Below are positions 55,286 to 64,000 of a stretch of DNA of 64,000 nt, one piece after another. The translations under genes and the position numbers were made by a program. Source of the stretch: Oryza sativa Japonica Group (lineage: Eukaryota; Streptophyta; Magnoliopsida; Poales; Poaceae); NCBI RefSeq assembly GCF_034140825.1, contig NC_089037.1:35803001-35867000 (forward strand), in the 5' to 3' direction. Numbering within the stretch: the first letter of the stretch is position 1; each line of letters starts with the position of its first letter. The notes under the pieces are model-generated. The model saw only the letters and a list, made by a program, of their open reading frames with translations, was not told the DNA's origin and did not search any database.

Positions 55286-56234
55286 GTTTTGATTAATTTG
55301 AGTCCAATTCTATCTCATGGTTTTGATCGAAAATGATTGTAATATGTCTCGTGTGATTTAATAAAGTCCTTTCCCCTGAAAAGAAAAATGTCACACACTC
55401 CAACAACGTACGCAGCAAGTCGATTTCCCGGAAGGATATGCTACAGCGATTCGTCTTACAAACCGCGAACGTTGGTTCGTTAGTTTACCAGCTGATCGAG
55501 AGTTTACATTAATATATTATGTGTTGTGTTGGGTTAGGTTAGCTGCCACCACCATCTTATATACTCCCTCGATTTTTCTAATTAACGTGCAACGCCAACT
55601 TTTAACGAGTTGTTTAACCATTTATTTTATTAAAAAAATTATATAAGTATTATTTATTTTTCTGTGATTTATTTTATCATCAAAGAGTATATAATTTTAA
55701 CTTATATTTTTATATATATTTTAAATAATACAAATGGTGAAACGTCGGTGTCATAAATTAAAAAACAAACGTACTTACTACTACATTAATGATATGTAAC
55801 GCCCATTAATTTGCCCATGTGCATGCAAAAATGTACTGCGTTGGGGAACTGATGGAATTTCTGCGATGTTTCTTGCAAAACGTATGGCATGAATAATCCA
55901 TGGATTTTAATTTCTTCAAATCCCACGAGAGGAGAGGAGAGGAGAGGACCCCGTCTGATACTGAAAGTGCCGTGCCGCTTGATAATTGATGGATAAATTA
56001 CGTATACCAACAACCAAACTTTCCACCACCACCACCGCACTTGATCCACTCCGTGTCCGGCCAAAACAACGTGTGTTTGTCGCATGGACACTCTCGACTG
56101 CGCCGCCGCTGCACTGCACGTGATTGCGGTGCCGGATACGCAATTAGCTATATCCGGTCAAATACTCAAATCAGTTTGCGAAAAAGGACCAAATTTATGC
56201 GAAACCAAGCAGGTATAGTTAACTTAACAAGTAA
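55286..56234. other. Gene-free region with duplicated block (copy B)
   Basis: The part at 55560-55770 resembles a Stowaway-type CTCCCTC start with an unclear end. The part at 55800-56140 is paralogous to 50690-50960 of the copy 5 unit. No coding sequence. Confidence 0.5.
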
Positions 56235-56384
56235 GGGTGTGTTTAGTTTACGCCAAAATTAGAAATTTGATTAAAATTAGAACGTTGTGACAAAAAAGTT
56301 AGAAATTTGTGTGTAAAAAAATTTTAATGTGATAAAAAAATTAAAAATTTAAATTAAAGAAAAAGTTGGGAACTAAAGCAGCCC
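56235..56384. mobile_element. Tourist-like MITE
   Basis: The termini GGGTGTGTTTAGTTTACG and GGGAACTAAAGCAGCCC are inverted and flanked by TAA (56232-56234, 56385-56387). Confidence 0.75.
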
Positions 56385-56567
56385 TAACTGTCGTTGAACA
56401 AGCCGTGTGTTCGGAACAAGTGCCCAATATAAATGCGCGTGGGACTTAGTTTCCCTAGCAGTGTTTCCGTGGGGCTCAGTTTTGCACATGTTTGTACCTC
56501 CATTTTTCTTCGTACGACTAGCAAAAAGCACATGTTTTGCTACGGTTATAATGTCCATACTTATTTA

Positions 56568-56713
56568 GGTTTTGTTTAGTTCCAAACTTTTTCTTCAAAC
56601 TTTTAACTTTTCCATCACATCAAAACTTTTCACACACATAAACTTCTAACTTTTCCATCACATCGTTCCAATTTCAACCAAACTTCTATTTTTGGCGTGA
56701 ACTAAACACACCC
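56568..56713. mobile_element. Tourist-like MITE, same terminal family, opposite orientation
   Basis: The termini GGTTTTGTTTAGTTCCAAAC and GTGAACTAAACACACCC are inverted and flanked by TTA (56565-56567, 56714-56716). The interior repeats CTTTTCCATCACATC. Confidence 0.75.
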
Positions 56714-56897
56714 TTAGTATATGTTGTTCATTTGATTCAAACAAATATTAAACTCTTGTTTAATATTAAAAAAATTAGGGACTAATTTGTAAAAATGTGC
56801 AGGAGTAATTGTGGTGGATTGATGGTAGTTCCATACTTCCATCACCAATATTATCTTTTATAGTAGTAATATATATATTAATTTGACAAATAACCAC

Positions 56898-57408
56898 CAC
56901 TAGAGAAATGATCTTTACTACCAGTTTAAAATCCCCTTTATTCTCGGTTGTAGCAGCTAAGAATAGCTAGTAAAGCGAGACTAAAAATCGAAATCTTTAG
57001 TACCAGTTAAAAGAACTAGTACTAAAGATACATACTAAATCAAAAATAATATGTGGGATATGAGATTTAAACTTCAGCCCTCACGCATGTTACCATCGCA
57101 CATACTACACACATCTGACTTGGATGGAGATGCTTTATTTGTAAACTAACCTTGGAGATATCTTTAATATCGGTAAGTAACACCAACCGGAACTAAAGAT
57201 TCTCCATCTTCAGTCTCGATTGTCTTTAGTCTCGGTTGGTAAAGATGTATTTTTATTACCGGTTGGTAACACCAACCAAAACTAAAGACGTTTTTAGGAC
57301 TTGGATTTTTCAAACCGATACTTAAAAATATCTTTAGTAATGATTCTAAATCTAACCGAGATATTTGTGTTTTGGGTACCACGATAAAAGATTGGTTGTC
57401 CAGTAGTG
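56898..57408. mobile_element. Small CACTA-like non-autonomous element
   Basis: It starts CACTAGAGAAATGATCTTTA and ends GTTGTCCAGTAGTG, so the ends are CACTA-type inverted repeats. The interior has repeated TTTAGT...GGTTGGTAA/CCAACC motifs, as in CACTA subterminal regions. No clean 3-bp target duplication was seen. Confidence 0.55.
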
Positions 57409-58085
57409 AACAAACTAAATAAGGACGTAGAATGTGTTAAAAAAAAGACGCTGAACACTCGCTTTGATTTGGAAAAAGAGTTATTCACTCTATTTTTAAA
57501 TATATAATGTTCATGATTTTTTACATAACAGTGATCATTTGTCTTGTTAAAATATTTAGTACAAATATAAAAAAATATTAGTTACACACAAAATACCTTT
57601 AATGATAAAATAAATCATAACAAAATACTTCCTCTGTCTCAAAGTGTAGACATTTGTTAGGTTATCACGGGCATTTTTAAAGTAGATGAGAATGGTTGAA
57701 GAAATGGTGTGATTGGTTGAAAAAAGAAAGTAGGTGAAAGAGAATGGTTGTGATTGGTTGAGAGGAGGATCGAGGTAGGTGAAAAAATAGCTTTATTATG
57801 GGACAAGGTATTATGCTAGAAATAACTATATTTTATAATGAAAGTTATAAATAATAGTTTTTAATAAGACAAATACTCAAACGTAATAATGAAATGTCAA
57901 AACATCACACACCCCTAGTTTTTGAAAATGAGGTAAGCGATTTTCTTTTTGTCAGCTAATCGTGTTCAAAGTGACTGAAATGCGTGTTGTGTCGTTCTTG
58001 ATATTGCAGACCTTAGAGGGCCAATGGGCTCCATGTCCTTTTGATGCGTTATTTTCAGCAACAACCACTTAGTACTAGAGTATTA
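57409..58085. other. Gene-free AT-rich region
   Basis: A possible MITE fragment starts near 57629 (CTTCCTCTGTCTCAAAGTG). It contains three near-copies of GAATGGTTG(A/T)-GATTGGTTGA at 57690-57770. No gene. Confidence 0.4.
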
Positions 58086-58348
58086 GAGCACCTGTAATGG
58101 TAAAGTAAGGTGCTATTTATAAAACATGTACATCTCAGCAATAGACTAAATTAATTGTAAACCATCTTAATAGTATGTCTATATGGGTATCTATAGCTCT
58201 CTAATGCATTGCCTCGTTTTTCTCTATAGACTATCTTCAGGTTAGTAGATAGCTTTGCTCTCTCTCTTCATTTAATCTCTTCCAAATAGGAAAATATGCT
58301 GACATAGATCTCTTATAGAGAGCCTATAGATAACCATTGCGGGTGCCC
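58086..58348. mobile_element. Tourist-like MITE (263 bp)
   Basis: The ends GAGCACCTGTAATGGTAA and TAACCATTGCGGGTGCCC form inverted repeats flanked by TTA (58083-58085, 58349-58351). Confidence 0.75.
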
Positions 58349-59100
58349 TTATGGACATGCTTCTTAAGCTATAAATAGTCTGATTTTCTAGAAATTTACT
58401 ATATAAAAATTTCTTATACTCTGCAATTTCCTATACCACTTAGTAATATTTAAACATTTATTTGTAACTTATTAATATTTTGTTTATTTGTTTATGCCCT
58501 AATAATTATCGTAAAATCAGAATAGTCTACCATTCATCCCCTGCAATCCATATCCAGTGAGATCTTAATCTTCACACAAATAGCTAAAAAAGAAGTCAAG
58601 ACTTGTAGTTGCTTGTATCTCTCTCATTCCAAGAGGTGAATATTAACAAATTTGGTTGTTAATTTGTTAATACTACACGATTGCAAACTTGTTTTTTTTT
58701 TGCAGGGAAAACTTGTAATATTTTATTATATTAAGATAATTGACCTTTGTTTGCAAAAAAAGAAAAAGAAAAAGAAAAAACATACAACCCGGTGGTGTTC
58801 GCCGTTCCACATAATTTTAGTTCGAAATTTGATCTATACAAGAAAATAATTCGACAAATTTGGTTGTTAATTGCTGCTGTAGTATTCACGTGTTCCATCA
58901 CGTCCAATGTATCTGCCTCTTCCATCATTGGTGTCCGTGTCCTACCTGATTTCTTCTTCTTTGGTTCCTTTCGTTGTCTGCATCCTGCACATCTCCTTCC
59001 TCCGCAGAATTTAATCATGGGAGTTTGGAAAAACTTGCAAAGGGTGGGAGAATTCAGCCGGCCGGTCTAGTGTCCACTAGTGCCTAAGTCTTAGTATCTC
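58349..59100. repeat. Gene-free region ending in duplicated block (copy C)
   Basis: Bases 58785-59075 are paralogous to 51177-51500 (CATAATTTTAGTTCGAAATT, ATTCACGTGTTCCAT, ATGGGAGTTTGGAAAAACTT). This is the far edge of the copy 6 unit. The start of the block is separated from copy B by MITE insertions. Confidence 0.6.
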
Positions 59101-60210
59101 TTGGGGCACTCACAGTACAAACACCGGACCTCGTGGCTTAGCCAAAAAAAAAAAACACACACAAAGACACTCATTTCCACAGTGAAAGGATCCTATTTTG
59201 CATGGCCTAATTGGATAGAGATATTGTGCAAGGCAACTAAGCCCACAACAAGCGTGACCCGGGTCCGGCTAGCACGGGCGAGCGTTCCTTCACCCACCCT
59301 TGCTCCCGTTTTCCTCCATCCCATCGCGAGCTCGCCTCCTTCCACTCCGCCCCACCCACCGCTCCTCCTCCCGGTCCGTCACGACGGCCCGCTCTCTCCT
59401 CGGCACGCTCGTCCTCGGCATCTGCCACCTCCTCTCCCTCGTTCTTGGCGGCAGCTCGCCGGTGCGCGCGTGGCCGCCGGCTCTTGTCGGCGGGAGGCAT
59501 CTCCGGCTGCCGTGGCGGCATCGGCCACCACCACCGGCCTCGCCGCCGCCCGCCGCGTCGGCCACCAGCCCACCACCACCCGTCGCGTCAACCACCATCA
59601 CCGGCCTCGTCGCCGCCCACCGCTCCACCTCCCGGTCCGCCGCGGCGGCCCATTCTCCCCTCGGCGTACGAGGTAGATGTGGTGGCCGCGGCGGCGGATG
59701 TGGTGGTCGATGCGGACTCGGGAGCACCGGCGGTGGGCGGCGGCGGATGGATCTGCCTTTCTCGATGGTGGGAGCGGCAGGGCGGCGGATGTGGTGGTCG
59801 ATGCGGACTCGGGAGCACCGGCGGCGGGCAGCGGCGGACGGGTCCGCCTTTCCTGACGGTGGGAGCAGCGGGGGTGGCGGGAGCAGACGGCGTGGGAGGA
59901 GAAGAATCGGTGGTGGGAGGAGGAAATTGCTGTGGTAGGAGAGGATTTTTCGAGGGTGATTCGGGGTTTTCGCCGGGCGGAATCGACGCGAGGGCACGGG
60001 CGGCCAAGAAACGCTGCTCACAGCGCGGGTGCCTCACGATTTCGGCGCCGCGCGTGGATTTGCCTCGACGAAGTTTTGCGCCCCTCTTGTGGGCACGAGA
60101 CACCTAGTTTGGTCGCGGGCGCATGCGACACGTCGACCAAAATCCGATGTGGCGCAACGAGGTTCCGGTCTAGCTCAGCACAGTGTGAAAGACTTTATAG
60201 TATCCCCAAA
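59101..60210. other. GC-rich segment of uncertain nature with possible TIR ends
   Basis: GGGGCACTCACAGTACAAAC at 59104 and CAGTGTGAAAG...AGTATCCCC at about 60181-60209 resemble the motifs seen at 23095-23220 and may be element termini. The interior is strongly GC-rich, with long overlapping open frames on both strands made of Arg/Pro/Gly/Ser runs. A phrase of about 80 bases (GGCGGATGTGGTGGTCGATG, CGGACTCGGGAGCACCGGCG) is repeated at 59690 and 59773. I do not recognise a protein, and it may be a transposon that captured GC-rich DNA. Confidence 0.4.
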
Positions 60211-60843
60211 GGAACACAAAGATAAGTTTTCTTTTTCTACTCCTATATATAACAATTAATTGACAAAAGAAAGAAAATTAAGAAGGTCCCAGCCGTAGCC
60301 ATATTTAAGTTAGACCTAAAAAATAATATCTGATTAGCACTCTATAGTCAACATATGAGTTGAACTGAGCCATAATGCCCTTTAATTAAGAATGATTCAG
60401 TTTAGAATTATTATAATATAAACTATTAGGAGTAAGCTTAAACAAACATATAGCTTATTATGATAGATTATTACAATCTATAAACCAGATTACTATAATA
60501 TAATAATCCACTCTAAAGATGTTTTTTTAATTATTGGGTGGCTAACAACTAACAAACGACTAATAATATAGAGATACAAACAGCTAACAGCTTATTTTAT
60601 GTCCGCTTATTATAATTCAGCTTATAGTAATCTGGCTTAACAATCTAGATTACAATAATCTTAAACCTTAAAATCATGATCACACTGGCTCAGTAAGCTT
60701 AGAGAGGGGAGAGAGAGAGATGCATATATGACAAAGAAAGATTATAATCTGATGATTTATTAGTTAGCTAATGAACGAATCAACCACTTTATTGATGGTT
60801 AAACAAAACATTCAACGAATTAGAAGAGCTAATTAATTAATTA
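60211..60843. other. AT-rich region with foldback motifs
   Basis: Repeated AGATTACTATAAT / ATTATAGTAATCTGG-type inverted motifs at 60480-60660 suggest a hAT-like MITE, but its ends are unclear. No gene. Confidence 0.4.
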
Positions 60844-61044
60844 GTGCCTGTTCAGATTGTAGCCAAAATAAATCTTACCAAATTTTGGCAATATCAAAAT
60901 TTTGGCAAGATGATAATGTTGTCCAAATTTTGGCAGGATTTCTTATATATTTATCAAATTTAGTAGCAAACTAAACGTAGACATTTTTTTGACAACTTTA
61001 AAAAAAATGGTATGGTTGAAAATGACGTCAAATTGAACGGGCCC
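60844..61044. mobile_element. Tourist-like MITE (201 bp)
   Basis: The termini GTGCCTGTTCAGATTGTAGC and CAAATTGAACGGGCCC are imperfect inverted repeats flanked by TTA (60841-60843, 61045-61047). The interior ATTTTGGCAA repeats resemble those at 32380-32610 and in the MITE at 36743. It lies under 100 bases from the 3' end of the PMEI gene. Confidence 0.75.
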
Positions 61045-61131
61045 TTAATTAACCTAATCAAAATACCTGAACACGATCGATCAAAAATGGAGATGAGAAG
61101 TCACATGAGCGATTAGTACATTATGAATTGA

Positions 61132-61737
61132 TCATAACTGGACATCCGGTATTAGTTCGTCCGAGTGTTCATCAGCTGACGGCTCCGGCGCCGGCTCGCC
61201 GGCCGTTCCGATGACCATCTCGATGAGCGCGCCGGTGACCCGCATGAACTTCTCGAACGCCTCGTTCTTGTCGAGCAGGGTGGCCTTGACGGTGGAGTCC
61301 GGCGCGTCCCGGCAGCTCTCCTCGCACGACCACGTGTCCCTCTCGGCGACGTCCATGAACAGCCGCACGTCCTTGAACTTGGCGTCGAGGTCGACGACGC
61401 CGCCCTCGGTGTCGTCGAGGTGGGAGACGGCCTCCTCGATGTCCTGCGCGCACTCGTCCAGGCACTGCCACATGTCGGTGTCCTTCACGATGTCGAGCTC
61501 CGCGCGCGCGAACGTGCCCGCCGCCGCGCCGATGGTGGCGGCGGAGCGGACGGCGTTCTCGGCGAGGACGCGCGGGTCGCCGGTGTTCCTGCACTCCGGG
61601 ATGGCGCCCAGCACGGTGATGCACACGTCCGGGTGCGGCGTCTTGGCGCACGTCATCATCAGTGGGCTCCCCGCCGCGGCGGGGCGGAGGAGGAGGATCA
61701 GGAGGAGGAGCCGCACGGAGCCGCGTGTCGCCGCCAT
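61132..61737 (-). CDS. PMEI-domain protein (pectin methylesterase / invertase inhibitor), intact
   Basis: Intronless, 201 residues. The signal peptide is about 1-22 (VRLLLLILLLRPAAAG). The PMEI four-helix domain follows, with the first pair in CAKTPHPDVC (C30, C39), CLDECAQDIEEAVSHL (C92, C96) and the later WSCEESCRD (C138, C142) for the second bridge. An extra C49 is present. The acidic C-terminal tail EPAPEPSADEHSDELIPDVQ is unusual in length. Family members are secreted to the apoplast or vacuole and inhibit pectin methylesterase or invertase. Which target applies cannot be told from sequence. The start is fixed by the signal peptide. TATATCG-type TATA lies near 61779. It is a separate gene from the one at 21509, with low sequence similarity to it. 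Confidence 0.85.
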   Translation of the reverse strand: MAATRGSVRLLLLILLLRPAAAGSPLMMTCAKTPHPDVCITVLGAIPECRNTGDPRVLAENAVRSAATIGAAAGTFARAELDIVKDTDMWQCLDECAQDIEEAVSHLDDTEGGVVDLDAKFKDVRLFMDVAERDTWSCEESCRDAPDSTVKATLLDKNEAFEKFMRVTGALIEMVIGTAGEPAPEPSADEHSDELIPDVQL

Positions 61738-62115
61738 TGTCGTCGATGGAGGATCATGGGTGGAGGCACCGCGGCGAGCGATATATGGTGGTGGGGAGCG
61801 GGAGTTGGGTTCGTGTGGTCGGGAGCGTTTTGTGAGCGAGGCGTGCTAATGCTGCCATGGCGAGAGATGCGCGGGCGGGATCCGCCATGGACGTGGGAGA
61901 GCTTGCATGCAGCGAATTAGCGGAAGTGAGTTGAGGCTGAGCTGACTCCCACCCATTTCTGCGGCGGCTGTCTCGCTGGAGAAGACGACCGGTTCGCGGA
62001 GGAAGCAAATCAGACTCACTCTCTCTCTCACACACACACACACTCTTGGGCTTTTTTTGTATCGGGTTATCTTGGGCCGAATATGCCAGGGGGATCGAAA
62101 AAGTGGGGGAATAAG
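61738..62115. other. Upstream region of the PMEI gene
   Basis: CATATATCG at about 61777-61785 may be the TATA box, 40-50 bases from the ATG. A CT/CA microsatellite (TCTCTCTCTCACACACACAC) lies at 62021-62040. No gene. Confidence 0.45.
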
Positions 62116-62770
62116 TTCATCTGAGGTCCCTGAACTTGTCAACGAATCCAATTTTCGTCCTTGAACCCCAAAACCAGATACAACGGGTCCCTCGACTATA
62201 AAAACCGGTGCAGATAAGGTCCATCGGCGGTTTAGATGGCGGTTTTGACTAACGTGGCGCCTACGTAGCTATTTTTGACTCGATCTTCATCGGATGTGGC
62301 ACTGACGTGGCGCTTACGTGGCAATTCGATCCAGAAAAATAATAAAACCTGTGGGACCCACATGTTAGTTACACAAAAAAATAATTAGAAAATGGTGGGG
62401 CCCACGTGTCATCCTCACCCTATCCTTCTTCCTCATCTCTCCCTATCTCCCCGCTCTTCATCTCTCTCCCCTCTCCTGTCTCTCCAAGTGCCACGGAACG
62501 GGGAGGTTCGGCGGCCGGCGGCACAGCGGTGGCGGCGGCACAAGAGAAGGGGAGGGCGCAAGAGAAGGGGCGGCCGGCGCACGCGCGGGTTCCTCATGGG
62601 AGGATCACGTGGGCTTCCATGCCGCCGCAGTTGTCGTCGTCGTCGTCCAGGTCGTCGCCACCCTTGAGGAATCCGGCGTTGTTGACGAAAAAATCGAACA
62701 CACCGGCCTAGGAGATCTGCTTAACTCCTGTGCAGGTCCAAAGGTTGGTGAGATGCGGGCGTGCCAGTCA
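62116..62770. repeat. Partial MULE-like terminus and GC-rich sequence
   Basis: GTTCATCTGAGGTCCCTGAA and the following TTTTGACTAACGTGGCGCCT, GACGTGGCGCTTACGTGGCA are typical of a widespread rice MULE-derived repeat terminus. A degraded relative is at 45225-45410. The opposite terminus was not found. A CGTCGTCGTCGTC run is at 62635-62648. Short open frames here are compositional. Confidence 0.45.
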
Positions 62771-62789
62771 GTTTGATCCTGCAACTGAC

Positions 62790-63430
62790 AAGATATGCAA
62801 ATAGTAGATCAAAACAACCGATCGGCTGACAAGCCGATAGAGTAGTTCCAGCCGATAGTCGATAATAGCCGATGCCGATACCAGCCGATAGCGATAGGGT
62901 TTTGATAAATCGGCTATATGTCCAATGTAGATGATGATATAAAGGCAATCGGCTGATGATAATATAATATTGCAATATAATCCGGTATAAACCAATCGGC
63001 TAGCAATGATATGATAAATAAGCATCGATCCGAGGTTTAAAGCACACATCGGCTGGAGGTCCGATGTCATGAAATCCACAAGATTAGATTAAACAGTGAA
63101 ACCTTTGTTGTCATCGCTAAATCCAACTTATATGTATATACAATCCTTATGAGCCGATGCAACGTCCAGATAACTCACCGGCTAAAACCCCGATGATACC
63201 CTTATTGGCAATCAAGAAGCAGGCTAGAGATTATGGTTCTAAGCACGACTTAGTAGATCAAACTTAACTGATGCAGCACTAAGTATGAAAAGAAACATTA
63301 TATCTAGACAATCAAGCCGTTGACTGAGTTTTCAGGGTGGTAGATGTCTAAGCTAATCTAATCTAGAAACACGATTTAGCTAATACCGGCAAAAACCCTA
63401 AAACGAGAAGCAGCCGATAGAGCTAAATTG
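62790..63430. repeat. AGCCGAT/ATCGGCT-rich tract
   Basis: The 7-base motif AGCCGAT or its complement ATCGGCT (with close variants) occurs about 13 times in both orientations, densest at 62815-62910. Such clusters are seen in subterminal regions of CACTA elements and in leaders of some plant LTR elements. No CACTA terminus was found. Confidence 0.6.
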
Positions 63431-63599
63431 ATATGCTAAGACTAGATTAACAGAGACATATGATAAATAGGTAGGCAAATATATCATCCAAACCAGAGCA
63501 ATCCAAGAGGTCGAATGTACTAGTGCAGCCTTGAACGACGCCGACATAAATGATACAATTGCCTGGACCGGCGAAACATTGGACTTACCCCTTCGCCGG

Positions 63600-64000
63600 A
63601 GATCGAAGCCGGAGATCGAACACCGATGCAGCCCCGCGTCGGGTGCCAAGTCCCGCCAGACGATAAAATAAAGTAGAAAAGGTAAAAGGGGTGGCGATGC
63701 GCCGAATTGTATCGATCGTGGAGATAGATTACATAGACCCCGGGTGTACATATTTATACCCATGGGTTGATACAAGCCCTTGTCGGACAAGAAAGAAACT
63801 AACCTAAAGATAAAAGGAAAATATAAAGTCCTTATCGGACACACTTTCCTAAAGATAAAAGGAAACTAACAAACTATTCCTAATTAATAGATAAACTGCC
63901 ATGCCGCATCCTCTTTAAACTCGGTCACTTAGGGATAAGTATCCTTTAGTAGATTGATTTCCTTAACCGAATATAGCAGGAATCCGACTATTGGCGACTT
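63600..64000 (-). mobile_element. LTR-like segment leaving the window (LTR-element edge)
   Basis: On the minus strand a GGTATAAATATGTACA TATA-type promoter (near 63751-63760) is followed at about 70-110 bases by GGCGGGACTTGGCACCCGAC, which could mark the LTR end and primer-binding area. A possible splice donor GGGGTAAGTCC follows at about 63590. The arrangement fits U3-R-U5 and leader of an LTR element read leftward, whose leader may include the AGCCGAT tract. Its outer end is outside the window. The family is not identified. Confidence 0.4.

Noticed and set aside
59237-60107. Several 170-240-codon frames on both strands
   Set aside because: All are runs of Arg, Pro, Gly and Ser from CGG/CCG-rich DNA with no recognisable motif or codon pattern.

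Overview
The window reads as grass nuclear DNA, almost certainly rice (Oryza) or a close relative. It has GC-rich single-copy grass exons with grass-type Pectin Methylesterase Inhibitor (PMEI) and PLAC8 proteins, dense Stowaway and Tourist MITEs, Helitrons with CTAG ends, Mutator-like elements, and nested Ty3/Gypsy LTR elements of the Tat and long-LTR Tekay/Del type. I saw no prokaryotic genes, rRNA, tRNA gene or CRISPR array.

Layout. (1) 1-20350 is one nested LTR-element complex. A Tat-lineage Ty3/Gypsy element lies on the minus strand: 5' LTR 19384-20350, gag, protease-like region, RT, two RNase H domains, integrase, then an antisense coiled-coil reading frame on the plus strand, then a 3' LTR that runs off the left edge. 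Its 3' LTR was entered by a gag-only element with a ~3.4 kb LTR (381-5593, 5-bp target duplication CTCCC). Its antisense frame was entered by a ~3.0 kb solo LTR of the same long-LTR family in the opposite orientation (7272-10261, target duplication CATCG). (2) 21509-22180 is a PMEI-like gene with an in-frame TGA at a conserved cysteine position. (3) 26815-54168 is a head-to-tail array of six PLAC8 (FW2.2-like / plant cadmium resistance) genes, all on the minus strand and all with one intron at the same place. Four look intact; two (copies 1 and 4) share an identical 2-bp deletion. The units are separated by duplicated flanks, into which a 4.25-kb MULE, Helitrons, MITEs and small retro-insertions have dropped. 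Several insertions can be dated relative to the duplications because sister units keep the empty site. (4) 55.3-60.8 kb is MITE-rich and holds degraded copies of the array's upstream flank. (5) 61132-61737 is a second, intact PMEI gene. (6) 62.1-64 kb holds a partial MULE-like terminus, an AGCCGAT-rich tract and an LTR-like segment leaving the window.

The most unusual object is inside the MULE at 33200-37450. Its transposase is truncated, but a separate four-exon gene (35458-36620) can be read through three introns, all phase 0, into an uninterrupted 310-residue protein built from three GRF-zinc-finger-like repeats, each split by an intron at the same place. The host genes suggest a cell-wall (PMEI) and plasma-membrane metal/cell-number (PLAC8) neighbourhood, but nothing in the sequence shows they act together.
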